21,099 nucleotides of DNA from a virus. The number at the start of each line of letters is the position of its first letter. The stretch's first letter is position 1. The notes under the pieces were generated by a model. It did no database searches, had not been told where the DNA came from, and was given only the letters and a program-made list of their open reading frames with translations. The position numbers were made by a program, and so were the translations under genes. The DNA lies in the IMG/VR virus record IMGVR_UViG_3300026484_000603, positions 1 to 21,099 of that record. The stretch is one strand, 5' to 3'. This document shows, one piece after another, positions 1 to 6,661 of this stretch.

Positions 1-507
1 TATTATGCAAAAGGTTATGTAGGGTTTAGTGGTAATTTTGGTGCATATTTAATGCAATTTGGTAAAGCAAAAGATAAATTTATTCCGAAAGAAATAAAAG
101 AATTAGATACTAAATATTTATGGAAATTTTTAGAGGCTTTTGTTAGTTGCGACGGATATATAAGACCTCAAAAAGATTTTAAGGGATATAAAAACAAACC
201 TGAATATCTTTTTTACACTTCAAGCAAGAGGTTAGCGGATGATTTAGGAGAACTTATTTTAAAATGCGGTTATCAGCCAAGTTTTTACTTACAAAAAGTG
301 AAAGGTAAAGAAATTGAATTTAGAAATGGAAAATATACAATAAATGAAGATATTTGGGTAATAAGACTTAAAAGAAGCAAAAATGCAAATGTGAGTAATT
401 TAGAAATTAAAGAGGTTAAGTATAATGATTTGGTTTATTGTGTAGAACTTGAAGAATATAATATTTTATGGGTTAGAAGAAACGGAAAAACTTGTTTTAG
501 TGGTAAT
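1..507 (+). other. Intein, C-terminal part (second LAGLIDADG motif and C-terminal splicing motif)
   Basis: Residues 23-54 read as the linker and second LAGLIDADG helix of a homing endonuclease: KFIPKEI, then FLEAFVSCDGYI with the acidic residue at D51. Residues 137-170 match intein motifs F and G: VYCVELEEYNILWVRRNG, then FSGN followed by Cys. Splicing would cut after Asn169, with Cys170 as the +1 nucleophile. The penultimate residue is Gly instead of the common His, as in several phage inteins carrying the VRRNGK-x-GN ending. The His often seen in motif F is Asn here. The N-terminal splicing half and first LAGLIDADG motif lie upstream of the window. Function follows from the family: self-excision from the precursor protein, and possibly homing into intein-free alleles. 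Confidence 0.87.
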
Positions 508-1173
508 TGTTACTGCATTTATACGCCTTATTACAGAAAAGTAAAAGGCAAACGCAAAAAATGGAAAACGGCAGTTAAAGAGACGATGAGTAAATTTAAC
601 GAGAAAAAACAGATTGAGATACTCGGAAGCCGTGAGAAGCTTATGAGGTTTAAAAACGGGGAGGATATTGAAAAGATTTTTAACGCTATAAGACCGAAAT
701 ATCCGATTAAAAAGTATGTGGATGTGTTTGGATATAATTTTAAAATGGATAGTTACAAAAAAGACTTAATAAAATTTATTGAGGAAATTAAAAGCAAAAA
801 TATAAAAAGAAACGAAGTTGTTATTGGGGAATTTGAAAAGGAAATTATAGAATTTTTACAAAAAAAAGGAATAGAAAACAATCAAGAAATATTTTTAAGT
901 GTGAGAAGATATTTTCACATAGTAAGAGATTTCAAAAAATCAAAAAACAAAGCAATCCCTGAAAATATCATTGAAAAATTTCCTATTTATTTAGCAAATC
1001 CGTTAAAAGTATATTTTGATAATCATAAGAAACATAAAAATTTAATTTTCATTTTTGGATATGAAAAAAAATTATTCAAAATAGCAGTAAATCCATCAGG
1101 TGAAATAGTTACAGCTGGTAATGTTAATATAGGAAATTTTAAAGAAGATATTTTTGAAGAAATTGGGCGGTAA
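1..1173 (+). CDS. Minor head protein (Mu F / SPP1 gp7 type) interrupted by a LAGLIDADG intein; 5' end outside window
   Basis: The reading frame is open from base 1, so the gene starts upstream and the Met codon at 52 is internal. Counting from base 1, residues 1-169 are the end of an intein and 170-390 are the C-extein. The C-extein opens with Cys170-Tyr-Cys172 followed by IYTPYY, which fits the Cys-x-Cys motif ending the Mu F head-morphogenesis domain; in that family this minor capsid protein lies near the portal inside the head. After a basic stretch, the last 70 or so residues (from about 318, with IPENIIEKFPIYLANP) look like the small nuclease-like domains (PBECR group) often fused to Mu F proteins. 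The region from about 720 onward is visibly more AT-rich than 508-700, as if the C-terminal domain had been added. The portal gene faces it on the other strand. The head assignment is inferred because the Mu F core lies outside the window. Confidence 0.72.
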   Translation, partial: YYAKGYVGFSGNFGAYLMQFGKAKDKFIPKEIKELDTKYLWKFLEAFVSCDGYIRPQKDFKGYKNKPEYLFYTSSKRLADDLGELILKCGYQPSFYLQKVKGKEIEFRNGKYTINEDIWVIRLKRSKNANVSNLEIKEVKYNDLVYCVELEEYNILWVRRNGKTCFSGNCYCIYTPYYRKVKGKRKKWKTAVKETMSKFNEKKQIEILGSREKLMRFKNGEDIEKIFNAIRPKYPIKKYVDVFGYNFKMDSYKKDLIKFIEEIKSKNIKRNEVVIGEFEKEIIEFLQKKGIENNQEIFLSVRRYFHIVRDFKKSKNKAIPENIIEKFPIYLANPLKVYFDNHKKHKNLIFIFGYEKKLFKIAVNPSGEIVTAGNVNIGNFKEDIFEEIGR

Positions 1174-1238
1174 AGGTGGGAGTCGAACCCACTCTAACAG
1201 GCAAATAGCCTACCATCCCGATGTGGCCTCATTACCGC
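1164..1238 (-). tRNA. tRNA-like gene, isotype undetermined, with abnormal acceptor and anticodon arms
   Basis: Read leftward, the element has a canonical T arm (1192-1176: stem GTGGG/CCCAC, loop TTCGACT). It also has a four-pair D stem (GCCA/TGGT, one G-T pair) with an 8-base loop CATCGGGA at 1227-1212. The ends pair over 8-9 bases (GCGGTAATG with CTTTACCGC, one T-T mismatch), followed by an encoded CCA at 1166-1164. A standard tRNA has seven acceptor pairs. The anticodon arm best folds as TAGGC/GCCTG around only five bases (TATTT). Forcing a seven-base loop leaves a four-pair stem and anticodon ATT, an unlikely decoder. Length is about that of a tRNA. A strong promoter sits just upstream, and the 3' end overlaps the stop codon of the facing head gene. 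It may be a divergent phage tRNA, a decaying one, or a tRNA mimic. Confidence 0.5.
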
Positions 1239-1247
1239 TCTAATGCT

Positions 1248-1276
1248 ATTATATATTAATTTTTAGTTTTTTTCAA
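1248..1276 (-). promoter_or_regulatory. Sigma70-type promoter for the tRNA-like gene
   Basis: On the minus strand TTGAAA (1276-1271) is followed after exactly 17 bases by TATAAT (1253-1248). Transcription should start about seven bases later, near 1241, almost at the 5' end of the tRNA-like element. The -35 box overlaps the portal stop codon. A dedicated promoter suggests the RNA is made independently of the portal operon. Confidence 0.7.
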
Positions 1277-2568
1277 GATTCCTTAAAACTATCCTCAATC
1301 TCCTGTGAAATCTCATCAAAATTATCCACGTCAATCGTATTAAGATCGTTACTGATAATTTGAAGGGCTTTTAGTTTAAAGTATGTAGGGGAATTTACAA
1401 GCTGTTTCATTTCGCTTAATATGCCGATTTCTTTTTCGATGTCGATGATGTTGAAGTTTTTAGGGTAAAGTATATCGACGTCGTTTTTAATATTAAGATA
1501 CCTGCATACAACTTCAAACGCTCTTAATTCTAAATCTTCAAGCCTGAGTGAGAAATTTGAAAGCGAGGCGTTAAGCCCCTGAAATTTAATATCAAGCGCA
1601 ATGCCGCTTTCCTGTTTTTCGTTTGTAGATATATCAAAGGCGATTTTATCGATTTGTGTTTCGATGTCTTTTATTTTTTGTTGATAAATTTCCGCAGGTG
1701 CGGCAGGCGGGGCTATGTATTCGGGTTTATTAAATTCCTTGCCGTAAATTATTGCGTTGTCGGTAGAGAGTTTTACTTCAACATCGCTTGCGGTGTCGGC
1801 GTTGAGTGTTAGGATAGAAAAAGTCTGTCCCCTTAGTATTTCGTCAAGTTCGCTTTGTAGGTTGTAATGCCTCTTTGCAAGCGCGGCGATTTGCGTAAAT
1901 TCTCCTGTTGCGGGGAATTCACCTGTTTCGGAGAAGATTAACACAGGGCAAACTCCGAGGTTATGATCCCCGCTTTCGATTACCTTATCGGTGTCTTCGG
2001 CGTCTAATATTTTCCAGCTTTGCTTATCGTAGTATCTTATAACTTCTTTTATATCCTGCTTTTGCATTGTGGAGTTATCTATAACATCAGAAAAAGCTAC
2101 ATATTCAAACTTGCCTGTGTTGTCGAGTTTAAAAGCTACAAGCCTCTCAGGCGCTATTTCGGTAAAGTAAGGCAGTGAGCGGGTCTGTATCTGTTCGGCA
2201 AGGGTTGCGGGTATGTTTTTAGGCATATCGACTAAAAGCAAATTAACGCCTCGAACTTTTGCGTGTTTTGCAAAATTAGACATAAAAACGTCTATACTGT
2301 CGCCTTTATTATTTACGTCGTCAAAAATCATTCTTATCAGGTTATTGGCGCTGTTTCGGGTAGGAGTTTGTTTAAAAAGATAACCTGTGTATCTGTTTAT
2401 TTTGCTTGAAAAGATGTTTGTGTAATAGGCTATTTTTTGCCTCTCTTTATACTTTTCATCGTTTTCACGGGGGTATTTGTCTATATATTCGCCTGTTAAA
2501 AATCCTCCGCTTCCCTCATACGATTCGTTTGCAAATTCCCATATTTTTGTTGCAGTTGATAAGTCCAT
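1273..2568 (-). CDS. Portal protein (DUF4055 type)
   Basis: This 431-residue protein would form the ring at the head vertex through which DNA enters and to which the tail attaches. The N-terminal pattern (residues 1-70: an aromatic-rich start, GGFLTGEYIDKYPREND, then ERQKIAYYTNIFSSKINRYTG) is typical of DUF4055 portal proteins, as is the later LLLVDMP. The length fits the family. The start ATG overlaps the upstream stop by one base (TAATG) and follows an AAGGAG ribosome site. It is the last gene of a leftward four-gene unit with the head-tail joining genes. Portals usually lie upstream of, and parallel to, the minor head and scaffold genes, so the opposite orientation is unusual. The fold is inferred from pattern recognition and not from an alignment. 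Confidence 0.75.
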   Translation of the reverse strand: MDLSTATKIWEFANESYEGSGGFLTGEYIDKYPRENDEKYKERQKIAYYTNIFSSKINRYTGYLFKQTPTRNSANNLIRMIFDDVNNKGDSIDVFMSNFAKHAKVRGVNLLLVDMPKNIPATLAEQIQTRSLPYFTEIAPERLVAFKLDNTGKFEYVAFSDVIDNSTMQKQDIKEVIRYYDKQSWKILDAEDTDKVIESGDHNLGVCPVLIFSETGEFPATGEFTQIAALAKRHYNLQSELDEILRGQTFSILTLNADTASDVEVKLSTDNAIIYGKEFNKPEYIAPPAAPAEIYQQKIKDIETQIDKIAFDISTNEKQESGIALDIKFQGLNASLSNFSLRLEDLELRAFEVVCRYLNIKNDVDILYPKNFNIIDIEKEIGILSEMKQLVNSPTYFKLKALQIISNDLNTIDVDNFDEISQEIEDSFKES

Positions 2569-3014
2569 TAACTCTCCTTAAATATTTTGTCTATTTTTGC
2601 AAATGTTTTTTTTGCTGCTTTATGTAAAAAGTCGTCTCCTTCATAGCCCGGATGGTGAACACATTTGTTATCAAATCTGAATCTGTCGAGTTTAGAAAAA
2701 ATCCTTAAATATTTTCTGTTTTTAGGACAGATTAAATGCGGTCTTGTCCCAAACAGCACGAAAGTCGCATAATTTATCCTTTTGCCTCTCCAGCTAACAA
2801 GCATATCGTCGTTTGCTATCCAAACAATGCCCGCACCGCCTTTTGTTTTCATTAAGATATTTCGGTGCAGCGTTCCTTTAATAAAATGTTTTTTAGCTTT
2901 GTTTTTTGCTTCTTTATGCACGGCTTTTGTTATGTCTTTTATCATTTGTGAAGTTTCGGTCATTTTATCCAATGTTTCGAATATTTTTTTGGTGTCGTCT
3001 ATTTTAATTCGCAT
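2568..3014 (-). CDS. HK97 gp10-like head-tail joining / minor tail protein
   Basis: The protein has 148 residues. An N-terminal helical, lysine-rich part precedes the family signature: YATFVLFGTRPHLICPKN near the middle, then HHPGYEGDDFLHKAAKKTF close to the C-terminus. That arrangement (YA..V..GT.PH.I.PK, then HPG....FL..A) is characteristic of HK97 gp10-like proteins, which act at the head-tail interface or tail completion step. It starts 11 bases inside the upstream tail-terminator candidate and its stop overlaps the portal start, so the genes are probably translationally coupled. Its company with other connector genes agrees with the assignment. Confidence 0.72.
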   Translation of the reverse strand: MRIKIDDTKKIFETLDKMTETSQMIKDITKAVHKEAKNKAKKHFIKGTLHRNILMKTKGGAGIVWIANDDMLVSWRGKRINYATFVLFGTRPHLICPKNRKYLRIFSKLDRFRFDNKCVHHPGYEGDDFLHKAAKKTFAKIDKIFKES

Positions 3015-3387
3015 TGCAAAGCCCTATTATCTTAAATTTAATAATTCCGGCTTTAAGATTAACAAGCCTGTCCTCGTCTGTAATAGACGTAATAAGCTCT
3101 ATTTTATAAGGTAGCTTAAAAAGCGACATTTTAGTAGTGTATTCGGCTGCAAAAAATTCCTCATACAGTTTTTCATAATCGTTTTTTGTGTTAAAAGCGA
3201 TAACGATGCTTAAATGCAAATCAATCAAAGCCCCCCTGTGCTCAATCTCATCTACGATAATCCGTGCAAAAGGGCAGTTAATCGCTTTATCCGCTCCCTT
3301 TTCAAGACCGAGTTTGACTGATTTGTAGATGCTAAGGCTTTGTATAAGCTCTTTTACGTTGTGTAAGACAGGCACGATGTCAATCAT
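3004..3387 (-). CDS. Probable tail-terminator / neck protein
   Basis: A 127-residue protein without a decisive motif. It has an N-terminal helix (about residues 1-25), then alternating beta-rich segments such as LHLSIVIAF and YKIELITSI, and ends with FKIIGLC. This size and alpha-then-beta pattern fits tail-terminator proteins that cap the tail tube and bind the neck. Its position between an adaptor candidate and the gp10-like gene, as in many siphovirus connector clusters, supports that reading. The start lies directly after the stop of the 99-residue gene (TAAAATG). Assignment rests mainly on context. Confidence 0.5.
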   Translation of the reverse strand: MIDIVPVLHNVKELIQSLSIYKSVKLGLEKGADKAINCPFARIIVDEIEHRGALIDLHLSIVIAFNTKNDYEKLYEEFFAAEYTTKMSLFKLPYKIELITSITDEDRLVNLKAGIIKFKIIGLCNAN

Positions 3388-3388
3388 T

Positions 3389-3688
3389 TTAACCTCTTTG
3401 TATAGTGATGTTTTTAATGTTTATAATCGAGTTGTTGTTTTTCGCGAGATTGTAGTAGTGTTCGTATTCAGAGCGGTAAATATCGTATTTTGCTTTCATT
3501 CCGTCCGCTTCGAGACTTCTTTTTGCAAGTTGCATATAAACCCTGCATTTTGTAAGCTTTTCTTTGTAATAATCATCCGCAATGTTTAGTTTATTTAATA
3601 CGAAACCGTATTCTTCCGCCTCAATATTTTCAAGCTCGCTTTCGTCTATATAAGATGTTAAAAATTCGTCTTCATACGAATAAATCAT
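3389..3688 (-). CDS. Probable head-tail adaptor protein
   Basis: The first gene of the leftward unit encodes 99 residues, strongly acidic at the N-terminus (YEDEFLTSYIDESELENIEAEE cut into short runs by aromatic residues) and helical throughout. Small helical proteins of this size at this place in the gene order (adaptor, terminator, gp10-like) are commonly the adaptors that bind beneath the portal. A ribosome site (AGGCGG) lies just before the ATG. Upstream is the divergent promoter region shared with the scaffold gene. No family motif is certain, so the function is inferred from context. Confidence 0.45.
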   Translation of the reverse strand: MIYSYEDEFLTSYIDESELENIEAEEYGFVLNKLNIADDYYKEKLTKCRVYMQLAKRSLEADGMKAKYDIYRSEYEHYYNLAKNNNSIINIKNITIQRG

Positions 3689-3707
3689 TTTCCGCCTTTT
3701 TTAGTTT

Positions 3708-3744
3708 ATTTTACTTCTTATCTATTGCGGTTTTTTCCAAAAAA
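3708..3744 (-). promoter_or_regulatory. Candidate late promoter for the leftward head-tail unit
   Basis: On the minus strand a T-tract, GG (3738-3737) and an A-tract are followed 25 bases on by TAAAAT (3713-3708), then AAACTAAAAAAGGC and the start codon. About 80 percent of the bases from GG to ATG match the region before 11560. The tract overlaps the rightward copy of the motif, so one element may serve both directions. Confidence 0.5.
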
Positions 3745-3766
3745 CAGACTTTAAAGATTTTACAAT
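3731..3766 (+). promoter_or_regulatory. Candidate late promoter for the scaffold-capsid-tail unit
   Basis: TTTTTTCCAAAAAACA (3731-3746) is followed by TACAAT (3761-3766), the hexamer starting 24 bases after the first C. No TTGACA-like -35 box is present at the usual spacing. The same layout, with the -10-like hexamer at the same offset, recurs at 15296. The GGGAGG ribosome site before 3789 lies downstream. Confidence 0.5.
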
Positions 3767-3788
3767 TAGCAAAACACGGGAGGTGTAA

Positions 3789-4397
3789 ATGTTAAAAATT
3801 TTAAAAAAACTGCTTGAGGCAGGAAAAATCAGTGAAGAAGCGGCAAAAGAAATAGATGCGGATTTGAGTGTAGAACTTAAAAAGTTAAGAGACGAAGCAG
3901 CGGAGTGGAGAGTAAAGTATAAAGAGCTTAACGAAACATACGAAGAGGTTGCAAGCTCTAAAAATTCGCTTGAAGAGCAGTTAAAAAGCCTTGATGAGAG
4001 AATTGCAAAGGCAAAAGAAGAAGGAAAAGCCGAACTTGTTGCACAGCTTGAGGCTCAGAAAAAAGAAAAAGAGGAACTGACAAACAAATTGCAACAGTTG
4101 GAGTTGTCAAGTAAAACTTTACGACTTGAAAATGCCTTAAATAAAGCGTTGAGCGCTTATGAAGCAATTGACCCTGAGGTTGTAGCGGAGGTTATTAAAC
4201 AAAGAGTAGATGTGATAGACGGTGAAGTTAAGTTTAAAGACGGAAGAAGCCTTGATGACGGAATTAAGGAATTTTTTGAAAGCAAGCCGCACCTTTTGAA
4301 AGCAAAAGGAAACGAAGGAAGCGGTGCTGGAAGCAACAGCGGGACAGGATTTAAGGAAGATACCTTAACAGCGCAGTTATTAAAAAAATTACAATAA
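3789..4397 (+). CDS. Capsid scaffolding protein (phage GP20 / DUF4355-like)
   Basis: A 202-residue, highly charged protein. Residues 1-110 are heptad-like coiled coil rich in Glu and Lys. Next comes ALSAYEAIDPEVVAEVIK (about 120-137), then DGRSLDDGIKEFFESKPHLL, a glycine/serine linker and a short helical tail ending in TAQLLKKLQ. This order is typical of GP20-type scaffolds: the coiled coil organises the procapsid, and the C-terminal helix binds the coat protein. The gene lies directly upstream of the major capsid gene, as expected. It opens the rightward unit, with a clear GGGAGG ribosome site. Confidence 0.85.
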   Translation: MLKILKKLLEAGKISEEAAKEIDADLSVELKKLRDEAAEWRVKYKELNETYEEVASSKNSLEEQLKSLDERIAKAKEEGKAELVAQLEAQKKEKEELTNKLQQLELSSKTLRLENALNKALSAYEAIDPEVVAEVIKQRVDVIDGEVKFKDGRSLDDGIKEFFESKPHLLKAKGNEGSGAGSNSGTGFKEDTLTAQLLKKLQ

Positions 4398-4407
4398 GGA
4401 GCAATAA

Positions 4408-5382
4408 ATGGCTAAAATACAATTACAAGATTTGTTTCAGGCAACTTTATGGACGAATGATGTTTTAAACGAAGCGCCTGAGCTTAAAAATATACTAAAT
4501 TCGCCTTTAATTATTACAAGCCCTGATTTACAAAGCGTAGTAAACGCTGCAAATGCGGGCAGCAGGTTTGAAATGCCTTATATAGACGAGCCTGATTACA
4601 CAGAGCCTGAGGCGATGGACGACAGCGATGACGAAATTACTACAAATAAACTCATTTGGGCTAATATGTTTGCGGTGCTTGGGCTTTATTCAAAAGGATA
4701 CAAATATTCACATTTAGCGGCGCTTTTAACAAGAGATAGCGACCCGGCAAAAGTAATTAGAGATGTTATCGGTAATTACTGGGGTAGAGATTTACAAAGA
4801 AGAATGATTAACATTTTAGTAGGTATTTCCAAAAAAGCGGGAACTGATTTAACGCTTAATGTTAATGATACTATCGGTGCAAGTGTAATAATCGACGGTG
4901 CAAGTTTGCTTGGCGACCATCAGGACAAGTTTGAAGAGATGTTTGTGCATTCTAAAATTTATGCGGATTTGAAAAAACAAAACCTGATTGAAACATTGCC
5001 GCCAAGCGAAGAGGGAGCAAAACCTATTGAAATGTATGGAAAATATAAAGTAACGGTAAACGATTTAATGCCTGTTGAAGAAGACGCAGACGGAAACAAA
5101 CACTATACATCAATTATCGCACAAAGAGGTATTTTTGCATTCGCACAGAAAAAACTCGGCGGGGATATGCCTTTGATTGAGTTAGACAGAAATCCAAGAG
5201 CCGGTAAAGGAAGCGGGAATACAACCGTTATAAGCAGACAGGGGTTTGTATTGCATCCGGTAGGCTGGAGCTGGAAAAAATCAGGAATGAGCCCGACGCT
5301 TACAGATTTAGCAAAAGACACAAACTGGGAGAAAAAATTCCAGACAAAACAACAGAGATTTGTAAAAATCGTAACCAAATAA
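4408..5382 (+). CDS. Major capsid protein
   Basis: The 324-residue coat protein follows the scaffold by ten bases, with an AAGGAG ribosome site. The sequence shows an N-terminal segment starting MAKIQLQDLFQATLW, a central helix with DVIGNYWGRDLQRRMINIL (about residues 118-136) and a C-terminal half containing RQGFVLHPVGWSW. These resemble HK97-fold coat proteins of siphoviruses and podoviruses that use a separate scaffold. No protease gene is seen, which fits a coat assembled on a GP20-type scaffold. Position and size make the role nearly certain, although the exact family is not resolved here. Confidence 0.88.
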   Translation: MAKIQLQDLFQATLWTNDVLNEAPELKNILNSPLIITSPDLQSVVNAANAGSRFEMPYIDEPDYTEPEAMDDSDDEITTNKLIWANMFAVLGLYSKGYKYSHLAALLTRDSDPAKVIRDVIGNYWGRDLQRRMINILVGISKKAGTDLTLNVNDTIGASVIIDGASLLGDHQDKFEEMFVHSKIYADLKKQNLIETLPPSEEGAKPIEMYGKYKVTVNDLMPVEEDADGNKHYTSIIAQRGIFAFAQKKLGGDMPLIELDRNPRAGKGSGNTTVISRQGFVLHPVGWSWKKSGMSPTLTDLAKDTNWEKKFQTKQQRFVKIVTK

Positions 5383-5392
5383 GGAGTAAATA

Positions 5393-6157
5393 ATGGCGGT
5401 TAACAGAAATTTTGCGGATAACTATTATATCGGCGGCGGAGAGCTTTACATAAAAATAAAAGGTGAGGATAATTTTAGGTATTTCGGGCAGACGGAAAGC
5501 GCAAGCGTAAATTTTAACGTTGAAAAAGTTGAACATCAAAACAGCGAAGGTGCTATTCTTACAACTGACTTGGAAGTTACAAAGGCGGTAAGTGCGGAAA
5601 TAAGCATTCAGACAGCCGACCTTAACCCTACGGCACTTGCTCTTGCGTTCAGCGGAGAATATATCGAAACCACACAGGCAAGTGCTACGGGTGTTGAAGT
5701 TGATTTAACAAACGTTCAGGCCGGATTGGTTTATGAATTAGGCAAAAGAAAAGTTAAAAACGTTGTAGTTACATATAACGACGGAACGGAAGATGTTGCG
5801 GCGGTTGAAAACGTGGATTACAGTGTAGATTATGAATTCGGAACTATTGAAATTGCAAAAGACGGTGTGCTGGTAAACAAAGATATAAAAGTAACATTTG
5901 ACAACGATGCGGTTACTGTCGGACAGTTTACGACATTAAATAAAACAAGCCAGGAAGTTGCTTTAAGATTTATTTCAAAACCTTTACATGGGAAACCGAG
6001 CAAAACGGATATTTTCAGGGCAAATCTATCGCTTGACGGGGATTTTGCGCTTAAATCTGCGGAAGATATTCAGAAAATTACCCTTAAAGGAAAAGTGCTT
6101 AAAGACGAAACAAGACCGGAAGGACAGCAATTCTTAGTTAAAGAGGTAATCGCATAA
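5393..6157 (+). CDS. Major tail (tube) protein with an internal Ig-like insertion
   Basis: The 254-residue protein begins GGGELYIKIKGEDNFRYFG and continues with beta-rich TESASVNFNVEKVEHQNSEG, as in many siphovirus tail-tube proteins. The end returns to the tube pattern with FRANLSLDGDFALKSAED and ITLKGKVL. Residues from about 95 to 180 look like an inserted beta-sandwich (VYELGKRKVKNVVVTYNDG and later FGTIEIAKDG). Tube proteins stack as hexamers into the tail. It lies between capsid and tail-chaperone genes, its normal place, and its stop overlaps the chaperone start by one base (TAATG). No sheath gene accompanies it, so the tail is probably non-contractile. Confidence 0.8.
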   Translation: MAVNRNFADNYYIGGGELYIKIKGEDNFRYFGQTESASVNFNVEKVEHQNSEGAILTTDLEVTKAVSAEISIQTADLNPTALALAFSGEYIETTQASATGVEVDLTNVQAGLVYELGKRKVKNVVVTYNDGTEDVAAVENVDYSVDYEFGTIEIAKDGVLVNKDIKVTFDNDAVTVGQFTTLNKTSQEVALRFISKPLHGKPSKTDIFRANLSLDGDFALKSAEDIQKITLKGKVLKDETRPEGQQFLVKEVIA

Positions 6158-6426
6158 TGAAATTTTACAGAGAAAAAAAAGTCCTTAAATTTGACGATTT
6201 GGAAGTAGAGATTTACGAAATAAATGTAAAATCTCTTATTAAACTTGCAAACAAAGAGTATAAGAACAATTACGAGCTTATTGCAGACAATTCAAACCTC
6301 TCATTTGAGGATTTGGAAAATGCGACAATAGAGGCTGCAAAAACTATTGAAGAGGCTTTTTTTGAATTAAACGCTAAACATTTTGACGAGAAGGGAGAAA
6401 GCAAAACCGATAAAAAAAAATCCTAA
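6157..6426 (+). CDS. Tail assembly chaperone, short form (gpG-like)
   Basis: This 89-residue acidic, helical protein lies between the tail-tube gene and the tape measure gene. That is where phages encode the chaperone that coats the tape measure during tail assembly. It ends in a lysine-rich tail read from nine consecutive A's, then Ser and stop. A second open frame in the -1 register starts at that run and continues to 6653, so this is the unshifted product of a G/GT-style pair. No catalytic motif is expected. The start overlaps the tube gene's stop. Confidence 0.75.
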   Translation: MKFYREKKVLKFDDLEVEIYEINVKSLIKLANKEYKNNYELIADNSNLSFEDLENATIEAAKTIEEAFFELNAKHFDEKGESKTDKKKS

Positions 6427-6653
6427 AACTTCTCTCTCTTCTTATCTCACACAACCACACAAACCCCGAAGAATACGGTTTAAGTGCTTTTCTTTTAGCA
6501 ATAGAGCAGATATACGAAGAAAAAGAGGAAATGATTAAAAATATAGCTATTGCTAACAGAATTGCACGTTTTGCAAAAGACAGCGACTTTAAAGAGTTTG
6601 TAAAAGAAAAAGAGGCGGTAAATTTAGATGAAGTTGATAATTTTTCTATTTAG
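6157..6653 (+). CDS. Tail assembly chaperone, frameshifted long form (gpGT-like)
   Basis: A slip of -1 on the A run at 6412-6420 would join residues 1-88 of the short form to a further 77 residues, starting ILKLLSLLISHNHTNP and ending DEVDNFSI, for a product of about 165 residues. The downstream frame lacks a good start of its own: its only ATG, at 6531, has no clear ribosome site and would remove a third of the segment. It nevertheless has ordinary coding composition and ends exactly where the tape measure ribosome site begins. Known GT proteins carry a T domain that binds the tape measure or tube protein. The long form is expected to be the minor product. Confidence 0.75.
6412..6420 (+). 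promoter_or_regulatory. Slippery A9 run for -1 frameshifting
   Basis: Nine A's read as Lys-Lys-Lys in the zero frame give A AAA AAA, a classical -1 slippery heptamer. The zero-frame stop follows two codons later. A stop in the -1 frame at 6411-6413 lies immediately before the run, so the shift must happen within it. RNA polymerase slippage on the same run would be an alternative way to make the fusion. Confidence 0.72.
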
Positions 6654-6661
6654 GAGCGAAG

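Noticed and set aside
52-54. ATG at 52 as the start of the left-end gene
   Set aside because: The frame is open to base 1, and the residues before it continue the intein endonuclease pattern, so the Met is internal.
25-508. A 13-base direct repeat (TTTAGTGGTAATT at 25-37 and 496-508), both encoding FSGN
   Set aside because: The second copy is the intein C-terminus, but the first lies within the endonuclease region and has no splice-junction context; in AT-rich DNA this can be chance.
1164-1238. The tRNA-like element as a phage attachment site
   Set aside because: It lies between head genes with no integrase or second copy in view, so an att role has no support.
5393-6157. Tail sheath gene (contractile tail)
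   Set aside because: Only one tube-type protein lies between capsid and chaperone; no sheath-sized gene or baseplate wedge genes are present.
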